A program made the position numbers and the translations under genes. A stretch of 64,000 bases of DNA from Heterotrichella gracilis. Lineage: Eukaryota > Sar > Xanthophyceae > Tribonematales > Xanthonemataceae. The notes beneath the pieces are model-generated. The model searched no databases. It was not told the DNA's origin and was given only the letters and a program-made list of their open reading frames with translations. This document shows positions 11,748-23,471 of the stretch, piece by piece. Position 1 is the stretch's first letter. Every line of letters starts with the position of its first letter. The DNA is taken from the NCBI GenBank assembly GCA_032358255.1, contig JAULBX010025607.1:184964-248963 (forward strand). Reading direction: 5' to 3'.

Positions 11748-14700
11748 ATGGCGCTCGACTCTAACGCCACTGCTGAGGAGGAGGACAACGTGATTGAAAA
11801 TGCGGAAGATGCTGTGGAAGCCAAGCAGCTTGCGAAGCTTGGGTACAAGCAGGAGTTCAGGCGCAAGCTGGGACTATGGGCGTCCGTCGGTATTGCCCTC
11901 GGCAACATGCAGCCACTGCTGTCCGCAGGTGAACATATAGCTATGGGCTCGTTGCAGGCACACAGGCCACTCACTGCATGTAGCCACATAATTAACTAGC
12001 CATTAAATTTGCCACTTGCGTAGCCTACCCTAGGGTGTTGGGGCTTAGCGTAACCGCTGATTCATACCAAAGACATGTGCCATAGGCAGGTAACATTTTT
12101 TATTTGCATCGCATTGTGAAGGGGTGCAAGTTTCTGGCAAGTAACAGACAATTGATGGCTGTATACATGTTACAACACATGCCCTCACAGCCGCTGATGC
12201 ATACCCTAAGCATGGGTAAATAAAGCAGCCACCGAACCCCCCCGAAACCCTACCCAGGGTGATGCAAGTTGGTTGAGCATGGTAGTTGTTGGGTTAGTGC
12301 GACTCAACTACCTCCCGACAAAGCAGTGTGACTAATCAACCTTTGACTACCTATTCGGGGTTAATCAGCTAACCAGGGTGCTGTGTAGTGCTTGAAGCAA
12401 GGTTGGAGCCCGTTGCTGCGGCGTCCGGTGTATACAAGAGACTTTTGTGTTGGTGCAGGTGTATATGGTATTGGGTTCACCTATGGAGGGCCCGTTGTCA
12501 TCGTGTGGGGGTTCGTTGCAGTCGCCCTCTTCTCAGGCTGCCTGGCTCTCGCCATGTCCGAGATTGCCTCGGTGTACGTGACGGCAGGGGGACCGTACTA
12601 CTGGGCGGGCAACCTTGCGGGCAAGTGGGGTTCAGTGCCTGCGTACTACACAGGTTGGCTGGTGCTGCTGTCGCTGGTGAGCCCCGACACTATACCCTGC
12701 AGTAGGGTTTCCTGCCCAACTAAAACCCTGTAATAGGATCCCACCCTCGCACGCCAGCTGGGCAGTGTGCTGGGCAGTGCTTTGGCAACCCCTGCCAGTT
12801 GTATTGCCACACCTGCCACAAACCCACACCATGCCTGTTGCCTGCACCTCCCTGGTCAGGCCCCAGGCCCCGGGCGGTGTGCCTAGCTCCAGGCGTTGAC
12901 CCTAGTGTGTGGTGTGGCTGCCAGGCGGGTGGCATGGCGTCTGTGGAGTACCAGTGCGCCCTGCAGTTCAACGCCATGCTCCAGATGAACAGCAACGGGG
13001 CCACATCGCTCGACAAGTATGGCCTCTACGGAATCATGGTGGCGCTCATCGTCATGCACACCGCGTGCAACGCCATTGGAACAAAGAACGTCGGTAGGTA
13101 TATCTGCAGGGTGTTGCTTGGGTTTTAAAGCTTGGGCACATGTTGATTGCATGTAGTTTGTGCTGTGCTGCAGCTGCGGATTTGTAGCCAATATGGACCA
13201 AACAGAAGTATTGACAACTGGATGGTGTCGGCCCTTGACAAGCCATCCTCCGCTGGCATGCGATGAAAATCAGTGCCTCTGGCCTCGTATGTTTTCCTTC
13301 CCGTTCTGTATGTTTCTAATGACTGCTGTGTATGAATTGGGCTTAGCAGCTGCAATCACTGACGTAGCAGGCAAATGCCACTGCACGTTGCATTTTGCAC
13401 ATTGCCATGTTTGCAACCCTTGCAAGGACCAGCGGTATGCCAGACAACAACCAGCCCACATTCACATGAAGCCATGCCACCTGGCCGCCTGCCTTGTCCC
13501 ACTGCACCTTCCCTCCATCCAGGCCGCCTGGCGATGGCCTCCAACTGGTGGTTCATCCTGGGCTCCACTGTCATCGTGGTTGGCCTGCCTATCATTGCCC
13601 CCACGCACCAGACAGCCTCCTACGTGTTCACGTACTTTGATGGGAGCTCCAAGGACCTGTTTGGCCTTCCCAACAACGTGTATGTGTTCATCGTGGGGCT
13701 GCTGATGAGCCAGTACCTGTTTGTGGCCTATGACGTGCCGTCGCACATTGCCGAGGTGAGTGGGGAGGTCATGCGCCCCGCAACATATCTGGAGGCATGG
13801 GATTGGCTGTACTGTCCAGGTGGAGGCTTGTTGATGGCGTGTTCACATCCCGTCCTGCCAATGTGGTAGCTTTCGATGGCATATGAACAAAAAATGGCAG
13901 GTTGCTGGAACATGCATGCCGCATATCTCCAGGTGTTTGTAGCAGGGAATGTACATCTAGCAGCAGCGCATGCAGGGCCGCCACAGCAGACGCTGCCTTG
14001 CGAGTCACACCCACCTCACCTCCCCCCCCCCTCCCCCTTGCAGGAGACCATCAACGCCCCCAAGACTGTGCCCAAGGCCATGATGCTCACCTACATCATG
14101 GGGGCGCTGGGCAATTTCGCGCTGCTGCTCACATACACCTTCTGCATCCAAGACCCCAACTACCTGTTTGACCCTGAGTCAATCACAGGGGGCGCGTTCC
14201 CAATCGGGAACCTGTTCTGGCAGGTGGGTGGGTGGGGCTGGAGTGGTGTGATGTGAAGTACTAGTAGCACTGTAGCACTGGCACCGGCAAACGATAGATG
14301 CGTTAATAAATAAAGTGGAGGGAGCAGGGAGGGGGGTCGAGGGGACGGGGGCGATGGGACAGAGACACTAGTATATATAGCATGCCACGGGAACATGGGT
14401 ATTGTAGGCAGGCAATTGGTGGAAGAGCAAACGTTATAGAGATGATGCACGAATTTGGAGGCTGCTTGGAGCCAACGCCCCAAAGTGCAGGTGCACCGAC
14501 ATATGTGTGCATGAGCATTGCCAGTACGGCCATGGCATGACCTGCTTCATGCCCCCCCCCCTCTCCCAGGTGTTTGAGAACCGCTACGGCACTGGCACCG
14601 GCGCCATTGGCTTCACCTTCATCATCTTCATGGGCACCTGGTTCTGCGGCCTGTTCATCGTCACGGCAATGTCCAGGTGCGGAGATGTACCCCGTGGCGC

Positions 14701-16253
14701 AGTGCGCGGCATACCTACGCCGGTACCAGCTCCTTGACTACCAAAACTGGTCCTGCACATCCAGTTCGAAGTCCCAAAGAATCCACCACTGGCTCCAGCT
14801 TCTGCTATATACCTGTTGCCACCCGGAGCATCATGCACTGGTCAGCTTCAGTCAAGACTATCCACATCGTCCATTCTCCACTCATGCATGGGCATCGACC
14901 CTAGACTGATACCGTATCCATATGGTGACCAGCACCGCCTTGTGCACACACATGTTCCCTGCACCACCGTCCAGTGTCCTCTGCCTGTGTGCAGGATCAT
15001 GTACGCACTGGCGCGCGACAACACGCTGCCCTTCTCCAAGTTCCTGGGCTACATCCACAAGCCCACCGCGCTGCCTGTGCCCGCAGCCATCGTGTCAGGA
15101 TTCATCGGGGCGGGGCTGTGCGCCACCTCACTGGTCAGGTGCGAAAAAGGTCCAGTTTGCAAGCTGTTGTAAGGTGCTGCTTGTCATGCAGCAGGCAGGG
15201 TTGGCATGGCCCTACTTGGCGCAGTGTCTCGCGCAGTGTTGTAGGTGGCCCACCTAAGTGGATACCATGCAAGCACCCCATGTAGGCTATCCAGCCCATC
15301 ACACTAAATCACACCCCTTCCCTACCTGTCTCCTACGCAGTAATTTACTATTTTATTTGTTTGCCTTAGTGTTGTTGCCCTCAACGCCGTTGTTGCCATC
15401 AACGCCATTGCCACCGTCATGACCTACGCCATCCCCATCTTCCTGCGCCTCACGGTGTCCAAGAGGCAGTTTGACAAGCTGCACAAGCCCTTCAGCCTGG
15501 GCAGATGGGCGCCAGTCATTGGCTGGCTGGGTGTGCTGTACGGGGCCTTCTCAACTGTGTCAGAATGCCTGCCAACCATCTACCCAATCAACAGTGAGTG
15601 CGCTGGTGTACTAATCAAGAAAAAAGCGGAATACATTTTGTCTGACCCATTTGTAGCATAAAACTTACAGCAGTCCCAGCACACAGGCCACATGGCCGCC
15701 AGTACCCACTGCCTGTGGCTGACGTGGTGACGATGGTCAACTTGCCTTGCCCTGGGCCTGGGTGTGCAGGGTCTGGTGAATGGTACAATCTATATCGCTT
15801 GGTCCACTAACGTGAAAGGCATTAATCTTTGTTGACGGTTAAATCCTTCTCCGCATTTTACGCCCGGCTGGTGCCGGCCACTGCGCCTGTGCCTGCACCG
15901 TGCCGTGCATACTCTCCCTTTCGCCGCGGTACGCTCCTCACCCCCCTTGCCCCCCCCTTCCCCCCGCAGGGGACACCCTGAACTACACCCCCATCACCCT
16001 GGGCATCACCCTAAAACCTAAACCCCAAACCCTAAACCCTAAACCCGTTCCCCTACCTGCAGGGGACACCCTGAACTACACCCCCATCACCCTGGGCATC
16101 ACCCTGGTGCTGGCCACCGCATACTACATGTTCTACAGGGCCAAGCACGGCCAGTGGTACCAGGGCCCGCAGATGGCGCACCTGGACGACAGCGCGCACA
16201 GCTACGCAGGGCAGGACGGGGAGGTGGTCAAGGGGGCAGTGGCCAAGGTGTGA
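11748..16253 (+). CDS. BAT1/GABA-permease-type amino acid transporter (APC superfamily)
   Basis: Nine exons: 11748-11928, 12459-12676, 12925-13093, 13523-13755, 14044-14223, 14570-14676, 14995-15138, 15370-15593, 16063-16253 (TGA), giving 548 residues. The cytosolic head ends in LGYKQEFRRKLGLW, followed by about 12 hydrophobic spans. FTYGGPVVIVWGF, QTASYVFTYFDG and MYALARDNTLPFSKFL match plant BAT1 (bidirectional amino acid transporter) in order and spacing. The protein should carry neutral or basic amino acids or GABA across the plasma or an organelle membrane; direction and substrate are inferred from the family. The start of the last exon is present twice (15970 and 16063), with telomere-like DNA between. 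Use of the first acceptor would add 31 residues in frame. It is convergent with the CAT gene. Confidence 0.93.
15966..16105. repeat. 47-bp exon-start duplication flanking a telomere-like tract
   Basis: Bases 15966-16012 and 16059-16105 are identical direct copies covering the last four acceptor bases and the first 43 bases of exon 9. Between them, 16013-16042 holds degenerate plant-type repeats (CCTAAA, CCCCAAA, then CCCTAAACCCTAAACCC). The left copy ends in CACCCT, which runs directly into the repeat, so there is microhomology at the junction. Copy spacing is 93 bp, a multiple of three, and there is no stop between the copies. Confidence 0.95.
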
Positions 16254-16728
16254 GGCGGGAAAGGGATGCTTAGGCGCCAAGGGGATGGGCTGGGTTACCG
16301 ACAAGGGGGTGGGATGGGGTGTGGCAACTGCTATTTGGGTGCTACCAGGAGTCTCTGGGGAACGGTATGGAACTTCAGTGAATTGCAGCAGCGAACGCTG
16401 CTGTTGACATAACTATTGTGCACTGCCCGCATGTCAGGCAGTTGAATTCACAAGCATGGCATGCACATTATCTTTTTCAAGCCTTTTGTCTCCAAGCTTT
16501 TGCAGCATGTATGTCTTGATCAGTGCTGTTGAATTCTGGTCTTCTATTGCATGCACAGACCTCAGGTACAGTATTGTACCATAGTGCATGGTGGTCACCA
16601 TGTTTTTAAATCATAATGATTGGTATGGTGTTGACACTGCCAGAGTGGCTCAGATTTGTGTCCCTGGGCAAGTCACTGAGTGGCCAGACTGACTCAGTGA
16701 GTTAGAAATTTTAAGGATTCTGAAAACC

Positions 16729-16856
16729 AAGAAAGAAAGAAAGAAGAAAGAAAGGGAACGCACAGAGGCGTAGTTGGGGGGCCACTGGCTCGCACCAGGG
16801 CACCACACCAGCCAGAACGGCTCAGCCGGGTCAAGGGTAGGCCTTGAGGCCCAACC
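16729..16856 (-). mobile_element. 5'-truncated LINE copy (3' untranslated end plus TTTC tail)
   Basis: On the plus strand a GAAA-repeat run is followed by about 100 bp nearly identical to 62841-62930, the 3' untranslated end of the LINE at the right edge of the window. The similarity stops where the coding part of the other element begins, so this copy lost everything upstream, as is usual for target-primed insertions. The tail reads TTTC-repeat on the element strand. No clear target-site duplication was found. Confidence 0.8.
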
Positions 16857-17039
16857 CAGTGGCACTCTTGACGTCAAGGCTTGCCTGCTAGGGCAAATAT
16901 GTGCTCAAAGTTTGTGAATGCTGCATTCTTATTCATTGCGGCAAGCGCAGTGACCGAATGCGGGCCACGGGGAGCATGGCATGCATTATGATAGTTTTCT
17001 GGCAAAGTCAAATTGAATGTTGAATCGATTGATGATCAA

Positions 17040-17240
17040 TTCGAGCTGGAGTGGGGGAGCTTCCCAGTGTCTGAAGCGGAGTTTAACTCAGGGGGCCTGC
17101 AGGTCCCAATGCATTTCTCGGCTGGATCGCACCATGTCGCGCAGTAGCCCACTGGCTCGCACCCTGAGGACGCGCAAATCAGCGAGAATGGCTGGTCACG
17201 ACTTGCACGCACTGCCAGAGGCCTTGATCTGCCAGAGGCC
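17040..17240 (-). mobile_element. Diverged relative of the LINE 3' end
   Basis: Bases about 17147-17203 (CCACTGGCTCGCACC, then GAATGGCTGGTCA after a changed stretch) align with the same region of the LINE 3' end at 62868-62918, with several differences. It lacks an obvious tail. It is probably an older or different subfamily member; the ends are approximate. Confidence 0.4.
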
Positions 17241-17961
17241 TTAACCAATGCCACATGGAGGGCAAAACATACCATTATCCTGTACAGCTACATAGCCACT
17301 TACAATGTACATGTCATGTAAGCTTGTCTATACTTATACAGTTAGTTTGGACGGCGTCGCCATATAATATAAAAGAAAATCATTGCACACATGTCACATA
17401 ACCATTCATGAGAAAAGAGTCATGCCACAGTGCTGAACACAAATGATGGCAAATTGCATTAAAAGCCAACCAAATATCTGATGTTAAATGATCACTGCTG
17501 GGGCCCATATGACAATCAATATGGTCGCAGGAAACTAGGGCGCGCGTCACGTGCACAGTTGATGCAACATGCGGTAGAAAAGGTGCAATAAGCATGGGTA
17601 GGCATAGTGTGATGATTAGTAATGATCAAGCATCAAGCGGGTTAACAGTTGTGCAATGCCACATGGCTGCATTGCAGACGTCAATATTACGGCATCAAGT
17701 AATCCCCCGTCCTTGTAAATGATGTATCCCTGACCCCACGTGCACACCATTGATGGCTTCTGTAGCGTGGCAGGCATGCATCCACATGGCAGCTCCTGGA
17801 AGGCATCAACACAACAAGCCGATGTCCAAGCTGCCATATCCTAATGTCCTGCATCAAACGCCATCATCGCGCCGCATGCCCATGTCGGCACTGCGCCGCC
17901 ACCTACAGTGCGCATCTCACCCCTCGACAAGCTCCCCATTGCCTCCCTTTGCCCCCCCTGT

Positions 17962-20900
17962 TCACTCCTTTGCCGCCTCATCCTTTGCCTGCTCCGCCTT
18001 CATCTCCACCTCACCAGCCATCTGCCCCTCCAGCTCCGGCTGGAACTTGCCCCGCTTGACCTCCATGGGCTCAAACACCTGCTGGCGCACGTTGGACAGC
18101 GGCATGCTGATGATGAAGTACAGACCGAGGAAGACGGCCTGCGGGTGGGGGGGCAGTGGAGTGGGCAAGGGCGTGTGGCACAGCGGGGTGTGTGCGCAGA
18201 TGGCTGAGCGGGTGCTACACCAGCACTACCTATATACAGAGGCGTGGGGGCCACACGGCTGTCGCTGCAGATGTGGTACAGCGGGGGCGCTTGCAGTGAC
18301 AGGCATGGCGAGGTCGCACTCACAGGGTAGGATACGATTAAAAAGAAAATCAGTGCTGCCATGTGCTCGCAAGCTCATGGCCACCCTTGAGCACGGCTTG
18401 CCCAGCATCGGCACATTGCCTACTGCAGGGTTTAGGGTTACACCACGCACTTGAGCCAGTCCTTGCTAGGGAACTGGCCAGCGAGGAATTGTCTAGGGTT
18501 TGGCATAAGGGTATAGGGTAACTCAGCCACGTACGTTGAATATCACCCATTTGAGCCAGTCCTTGTCTGGGAACTGGCCGATGAGGAACAGCGTCATGCC
18601 AATAGAGGTGGTTGGCAGCCAGGGCATGAGGAAGTTGGGGATGGACCACTTCTCAGGCTTATACTCCATGGGGCAGACCAGCATGAGTGCGATGTTGAGG
18701 AAGAAGAACACGATGCACAGGATCATCATGGGAACCCAGCGCGCAGGCGAGGAGATGGTGGTGTTCCACTTGTCGTACGGGATGTTGAAGATGCAGGCGA
18801 TGGCTGCGCACACCCCCGAGATGACCAGCAGGAAGGTCCACACAGCGATCCTGAAGGGCGGGGCGTGAGGTGAGCAAACAAGGATGGGAACATATTGGTG
18901 CTGCACCACTGGTGCACCATGGCTGTGGAATTGTGACATCTTGCAGTGTAGTGAATTGCAAACCTCCTGGACCGCACACCCTCTCTCCTGGACTACCTAA
19001 CAGCAGTGGCCCATAGCCCTGGCCCGTTATCTGCACCTTCCATACACACACACATCTGAAATCCCCGCAACATGTTGGGACTAGGAGTTCTGTCAACACC
19101 CATTTGACCTGTGACACCCACCAGGCAATGCGCACACCTGTGATGCATGGTGCAACTTGCGCAGATTCCTTCCAGCCTTGCCTACCCCTGCATTCTTTAC
19201 CATACCAGCCCCTTCCCCACTAACTGATTCCCTGTACGCCTCCCCCCACCAGTGCTTGCACCCCTTGCACCTACTTGCGGGTCTTCATAGAGGCACCGGT
19301 CAGCATGGTCTTGCGCGGGTTCAGGGGTACGCCCATGTGCAGGCGCACGCCGCGGCGCGCAAATTCTGGGTAGTAGCGGCGATACAGCACGCCCAGCGCA
19401 ATGACGTAGAAGATGAACAGCGTCATGATGGACACCTGCGGGGACGCAGTCGTTATTACTACCTTTTCATTGTTTGTCCTAAGGACAATGTCCTTTGTTT
19501 ATTTACTTATATAAATGCTTTATTTAAAGGGGATAAGACATTTAATGCAATGTCCTTTCTGCTTAGTTGGCTTGATTTGCTTACTTAATCATAGAGGGGA
19601 GGGATAGGGTCTGTGGTCACGACCCTACACACGCCACCATCTAGATCGCTGCATGCCATTGCCATTGCCAGGGAAGCAGCGGTGCACCATGGTGTGGCAA
19701 ACTACAGCGCAGCCTGGAATGCCCACAAGCACACGGCCTCCAGGGCCAGCTGCGATGCCAGGCGATGCGATATGGGTATCGTGGAGGGTTTTCCTAGGGT
19801 GTTTCCTGCCCACGTACCACGTTGACCAGCTCCGCAAAGTCTGTGAAGAATGCAATGAGGGCGGTGGCTATCCCCAGCACAACCTGGGCAACCACGGGGG
19901 TGCCAAACCTGGAAGGGGGGAAAGAGGCAAGGGGTGAGGTGGGGTACAAGGTGGGTCTAATCAGTATGTAGATGAAGGTGCGGGGCTGCGGGAGGTGCAA
20001 AGGCATGGCACTGCGAGGCATGCAGGCAGCCCCCTTTTGGGGGCTGTGTGGCACCTGCGCCCACCCGTTGCAAGGTGAGGTGTGCGTGCGGCCTTACCTG
20101 GGTGAGATGTATGCGAACACGGGGGGGATGAGCCACTCCCTGCCCATGGACATGACGATGCGGGCAACCGAGTAGAGGCCAACCAGCTCACCGCCAAAGA
20201 TACCCACAAGGGCGCCTGCACCACAGAGGGGGAAGGGGGAGTTAGTTAAAAGAACAGGCGGACAGGGCGGCGTGGGTGAGTGAGCTCTGACCCTCACTGC
20301 CAGTTCCAGCTGGCTAGGCATGGGTGCAGCTGTGAATGGGTATGGGGCGAGGAAGGGAACCAGCACCACAGGTGAAACAAACCCTTGGCTAGGTTGTCCA
20401 GTGACATCCCCTCCCCGCACCTGCTGCCACCACATACTTGGCCCACGTGAGGCCGGTCTGCGAGAACGCCGCAGCGAAGCCCGCCACTGGGTCGATGTCG
20501 TAGTACGGCACCATGCCCACTAGCACAGCAGCCATGGCGATGTAGATGACGGTCACGGTGCCCAGGGCGCCCACCTGCAAGGGGGTGGGGGTGGGGTTCA
20601 GAGGTTGAAAGAGGGAGGGAGTGCGCCAGGGCGGCCAATATCAGCCCCACTGATTGGTACATTCCATGAGTCCAACGCAGGACAATGGGAGGCCTGTCCC
20701 CGTCCCCCCTGTTTATTTAATATATCGTCCGCCCTTCCGCACACAAGCTGCCGTTCAACACATAAGGCACTCTCCACCCAACCCAGGTGCGCACTGCCCC
20801 GCGCCATGCTCTCACCCACCCCATGCGCCCGCCCACTGTGCGCAAGCCGGTCATGCAATGCTGAACACGCATTCACATGGTAGACATGGCCACACCCACA

Positions 20901-23471
20901 CCCACAATCACCGAAAGCCCTGAGACGGCCTCTGGCTGCCTGGGGCTGCCAGCTCACAAGTCATGCATGCGCTCACCATTCCGATGGGTATGTGTGCCGG
21001 GTCCACCACCTCCTCCGCTGACGTGGCAATTGCGTCATAGCCCACAAAGATGAAGAACACCAGACCAGAGGCCTTGAACACGCCCTCCCAGCCAAAGGGC
21101 AAAAAGGGGTCAAAGTTGGATGCCGAGGCCTGGGTGGATCCGGCGATGATGATGAACAGGAGGAGCACCATGTGCAGGATCTGGTTGACTGCAGCGAGGG
21201 AGGGGCGGGGTGGGGTGAGCGCGATGCCGGTGCAGGGGGTATACCACGTAGTGCGTAGGCCACAGGCGCTGCACATGTGTGAGTGCCGGCACAACGCACT
21301 ATCATAGCATGTATACTTCCGCATTGGCTATCGAAGAGGGCAGATGCACAGCACCATGAATGAGGTGGTACATGTATGGCCACCCATCCTCCAATCGGAG
21401 GCATGGATAGCGGGGCATGCCCCTCCCGACCCCTGGCAACCCCTGCAAGCCCTCAGGGGCTTGAGCTGTCTCAACCTCTTGCCCCTTCCCGCCTCCACCA
21501 ACTCACAGTTGTTGAACGTCGTGCTCTCCTTTGTCCCCAGCAGCAGCATGCCCGTGAGCAACATGATGAGAATGACCGCCATGTAGTCAAGGTTGCCCGC
21601 AGAGGTCTCGATCACGAAGAAGCTTGACCCCTTGTTGATGAGCTGGCCAAAGTATGCGGAGAAGGAGCGAGCGACAGCGGCGTTGGCAAGCACGTAGTTG
21701 AAGATGAGGTTCATAACAACCATCCTGCGGAGGATGGGGCTTGTCGGGTGAATTGAAGTCCAGGCGAGGATGGTGCATGGCAGTGGCTTGCCAAGGGCAG
21801 GGGTCGTGGCGTGCAGCTACCACGGGGGATGAATCAGGTGTGGTGGTGCTGTGGTGCGCATGGTCGCTGGTGGTCAAGCTGTGTACCTACCTACCCCGGG
21901 TGACGCACATACAGGCTGCACGTGCATACATCAGTGAACCCGGTTGTTGGGGAAATGTGGGATATTTCATGTTTGTGCCAAGTTTCGTTTGGGCCGCAAA
22001 TCACATGCACATGCGCACACTTCCCCAACATCCGGGTTCACTTATGTATGCACGTGCAGCCTGTATGTGCGTCACCCGGGGTAGGTAGGTATACTTGACA
22101 ATATATAGTGTGCGCAAAAATATTTTATGTTTGCACGCTGTTTTCCAAGTGCATGCTGCTCCACGCGTGCCAGGTGCTGCGCATGCACGTGCGTCCCTCC
22201 CCGCCCACCTTCCCTGCTAGCCACCCACCATGCGGGCAGCTCTCCGAAGGTGATGATTGTGTATGTGTAGCCCCCACCCGCCACCGGGCAGTCCACCGCG
22301 TACTCCGAGTAGCACACGCCGCTGAGCATGGCGGTTGCCGCGGCAAACAGGAAGGAGATGATGACAGCAGGCCTGCACACGCGGGGAAGGTCATGGTCAT
22401 AGGAGGGAGGCAATGATCATAGGAGGGACGTGATGATCATAGGAGGGAGGTGATGATCATGCAGGCAGGAGATGATTACACAAGGGCATGTGGACTGAAG
22501 GGCTTGAGGAGGGCTGGTTGGCTGACCCGCATGGCGTGTACCGCTGCCGCCGAGTTGCGGGTCACTGGGTAGCTACATGCGTTCCAGAAGACCAGCCAGA
22601 AATGCAGTTGCTACAGTCCATGCCCTTGCGCCACCCAAATATGTTTTGGGCAGGCCTTGTAAAATTCATTTTTAAACATGAGGCCTCTAGCTGCGTAGTG
22701 CCTCAATGCATAGCCCATGTGGCACATCTCCCAACGCAGGTGCAAACCCATCCCCTGCCACCTACCCTGCACCGATGTCTGGGTCTTGTGCCGCCAGCCC
22801 CGTGAGTGAGAACACGCCCGCCCCCACGATGATGCCCACGCCCAGCGCCAGCAGGTCCACCCACGTCATGGTCTTCTTCAGCTGGGTGCCCCCCTCGTTG
22901 GCAGCCTTGGCAACCTGCTCCTCGATAGTGCGTCGCCGGAAGGCCTGGCCAACAAACACCTGGAGGAGGGGGGGAGGGCGGTCGGTGTGGGGGCGATCGC
23001 TTGGCATCCGGCAGGGCTGGGGCCGGTTGTGTCACGGGTGTGCAGGGCAGCAAGGTGTGTGAGCGGGGTGGGGTATTTTTGCGGCGGGCAGTGGCAGGGT
23101 GCTGGGTGCGCGCATGGGGGTGTGCATGTGGGGCCACACATGGGGCGAAGGTGCAAGCAAGCGGGTGGAGGATGAAGGACCATAGCAGGCCGGAGCATAG
23201 CAGGCAGCGCTGCATTGGAGTGGCCTGGTATGCAAGGGATAAACCCGCAAGGCATGGCGTTGTGACATTTTAACACAAGTGTGCGCTGGCCCAGTCCCCC
23301 TGCAGACTCTACCGAGGGTGTCTTGAGCAGCGCTTTCCACCATTCCTGGAACATGACCTTGGCGGGCATGTCCGTGTCTGCACCCATCACTATCCTGTCC
23401 GTCATGGACGGACGCTCCAAGTTGGCCATCTCGATAGGCCTGTAGCGGTAGGCATGCATTGAGCGGGACAT
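17962..23471 (-). CDS. Cationic amino acid transporter (CAT family, APC superfamily)
   Basis: Eleven exons: 23471-23313, 22959-22766, 22372-22229, 21724-21507, 21188-20977, 20574-20421, 20215-20098, 19908-19818, 19435-19275, 18850-18535, 18138-17962 (stop), giving 647 residues with phases intact. About 14 hydrophobic spans are expected. VGIIVGAGVFSLTG begins the first, and SGVCYSEYAVDCPVAGG, NLIFNYVLANAAVARSF and FFIFVGYDAIATSAEEV match plant CAT proteins in order. CATs move Arg, Lys and other amino acids, usually with protons, across the plasma membrane or tonoplast; the location here is unknown. The C-terminus is charged (KAEQAKDEAAKE). An alternative ATG lies seven codons upstream at 23492. 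Intron 3 carries a MITE and intron 10 a decayed duplicate of exon 10. Confidence 0.93.
18427..18520. repeat. Decayed exon-10 duplicate flanked by telomere-like motifs (CAT intron 10)
   Basis: Bases 18443-18488 resemble the 3' end of exon 10 (18547-18594), for example TTGAGCCAGTCCTTG in both, with several differences over about 46 bp. On either side lie TTTAGGG-like motifs: AGGGTTTAGGGTT at 18427-18439 and CTAGGGTTTGGC through ATAGGGTAA at 18493-18520. The copy is outside the spliced reading frame. Confidence 0.8.
21886..22089. mobile_element. MITE-like element with about 68-bp terminal inverted repeats (CAT intron 3)
   Basis: The left arm begins CCTACCTACCCCGGGTGACG at 21886 and the right arm ends with its reverse complement at 22089; the arms match over about 68 bp with only two or three differences. 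TA dinucleotides flank both ends (21884-21885, 22090-22091), as in Tc1/mariner-type insertions. The middle of about 70 bp has no coding capacity. The close match of the arms suggests recent insertion or selection for pairing. Confidence 0.88.
22391..22460. repeat. 20-bp tandem repeat, about 3.5 copies (CAT intron 2)
   Basis: The unit reads roughly TGATGATCATAGGAGGGAGG and recurs with a 20-base period, starting 19 bases into intron 2 as seen from exon 3. Small changes separate the copies. Confidence 0.8.

Larger units (their letters stand above)
16254..17961. other. Convergent intergenic region with LINE 3' fragments
   Basis: This region lies between the stops of the two amino acid transporter genes, so it holds both 3' untranslated regions. 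It contains a detached LINE 3' end (16729-16856) and a more diverged relative (about 17040-17240). The remaining sequence, especially 17280-17620, is A/T-richer and shows no coding region. Confidence 0.6.

Noticed and set aside
15900-16062. A separate exon starting at the first copy of the duplicated segment
   Set aside because: The second copy alone restores the normal protein family pattern, so I took 16063 as the main start; use of the first acceptor stays a hypothesis.
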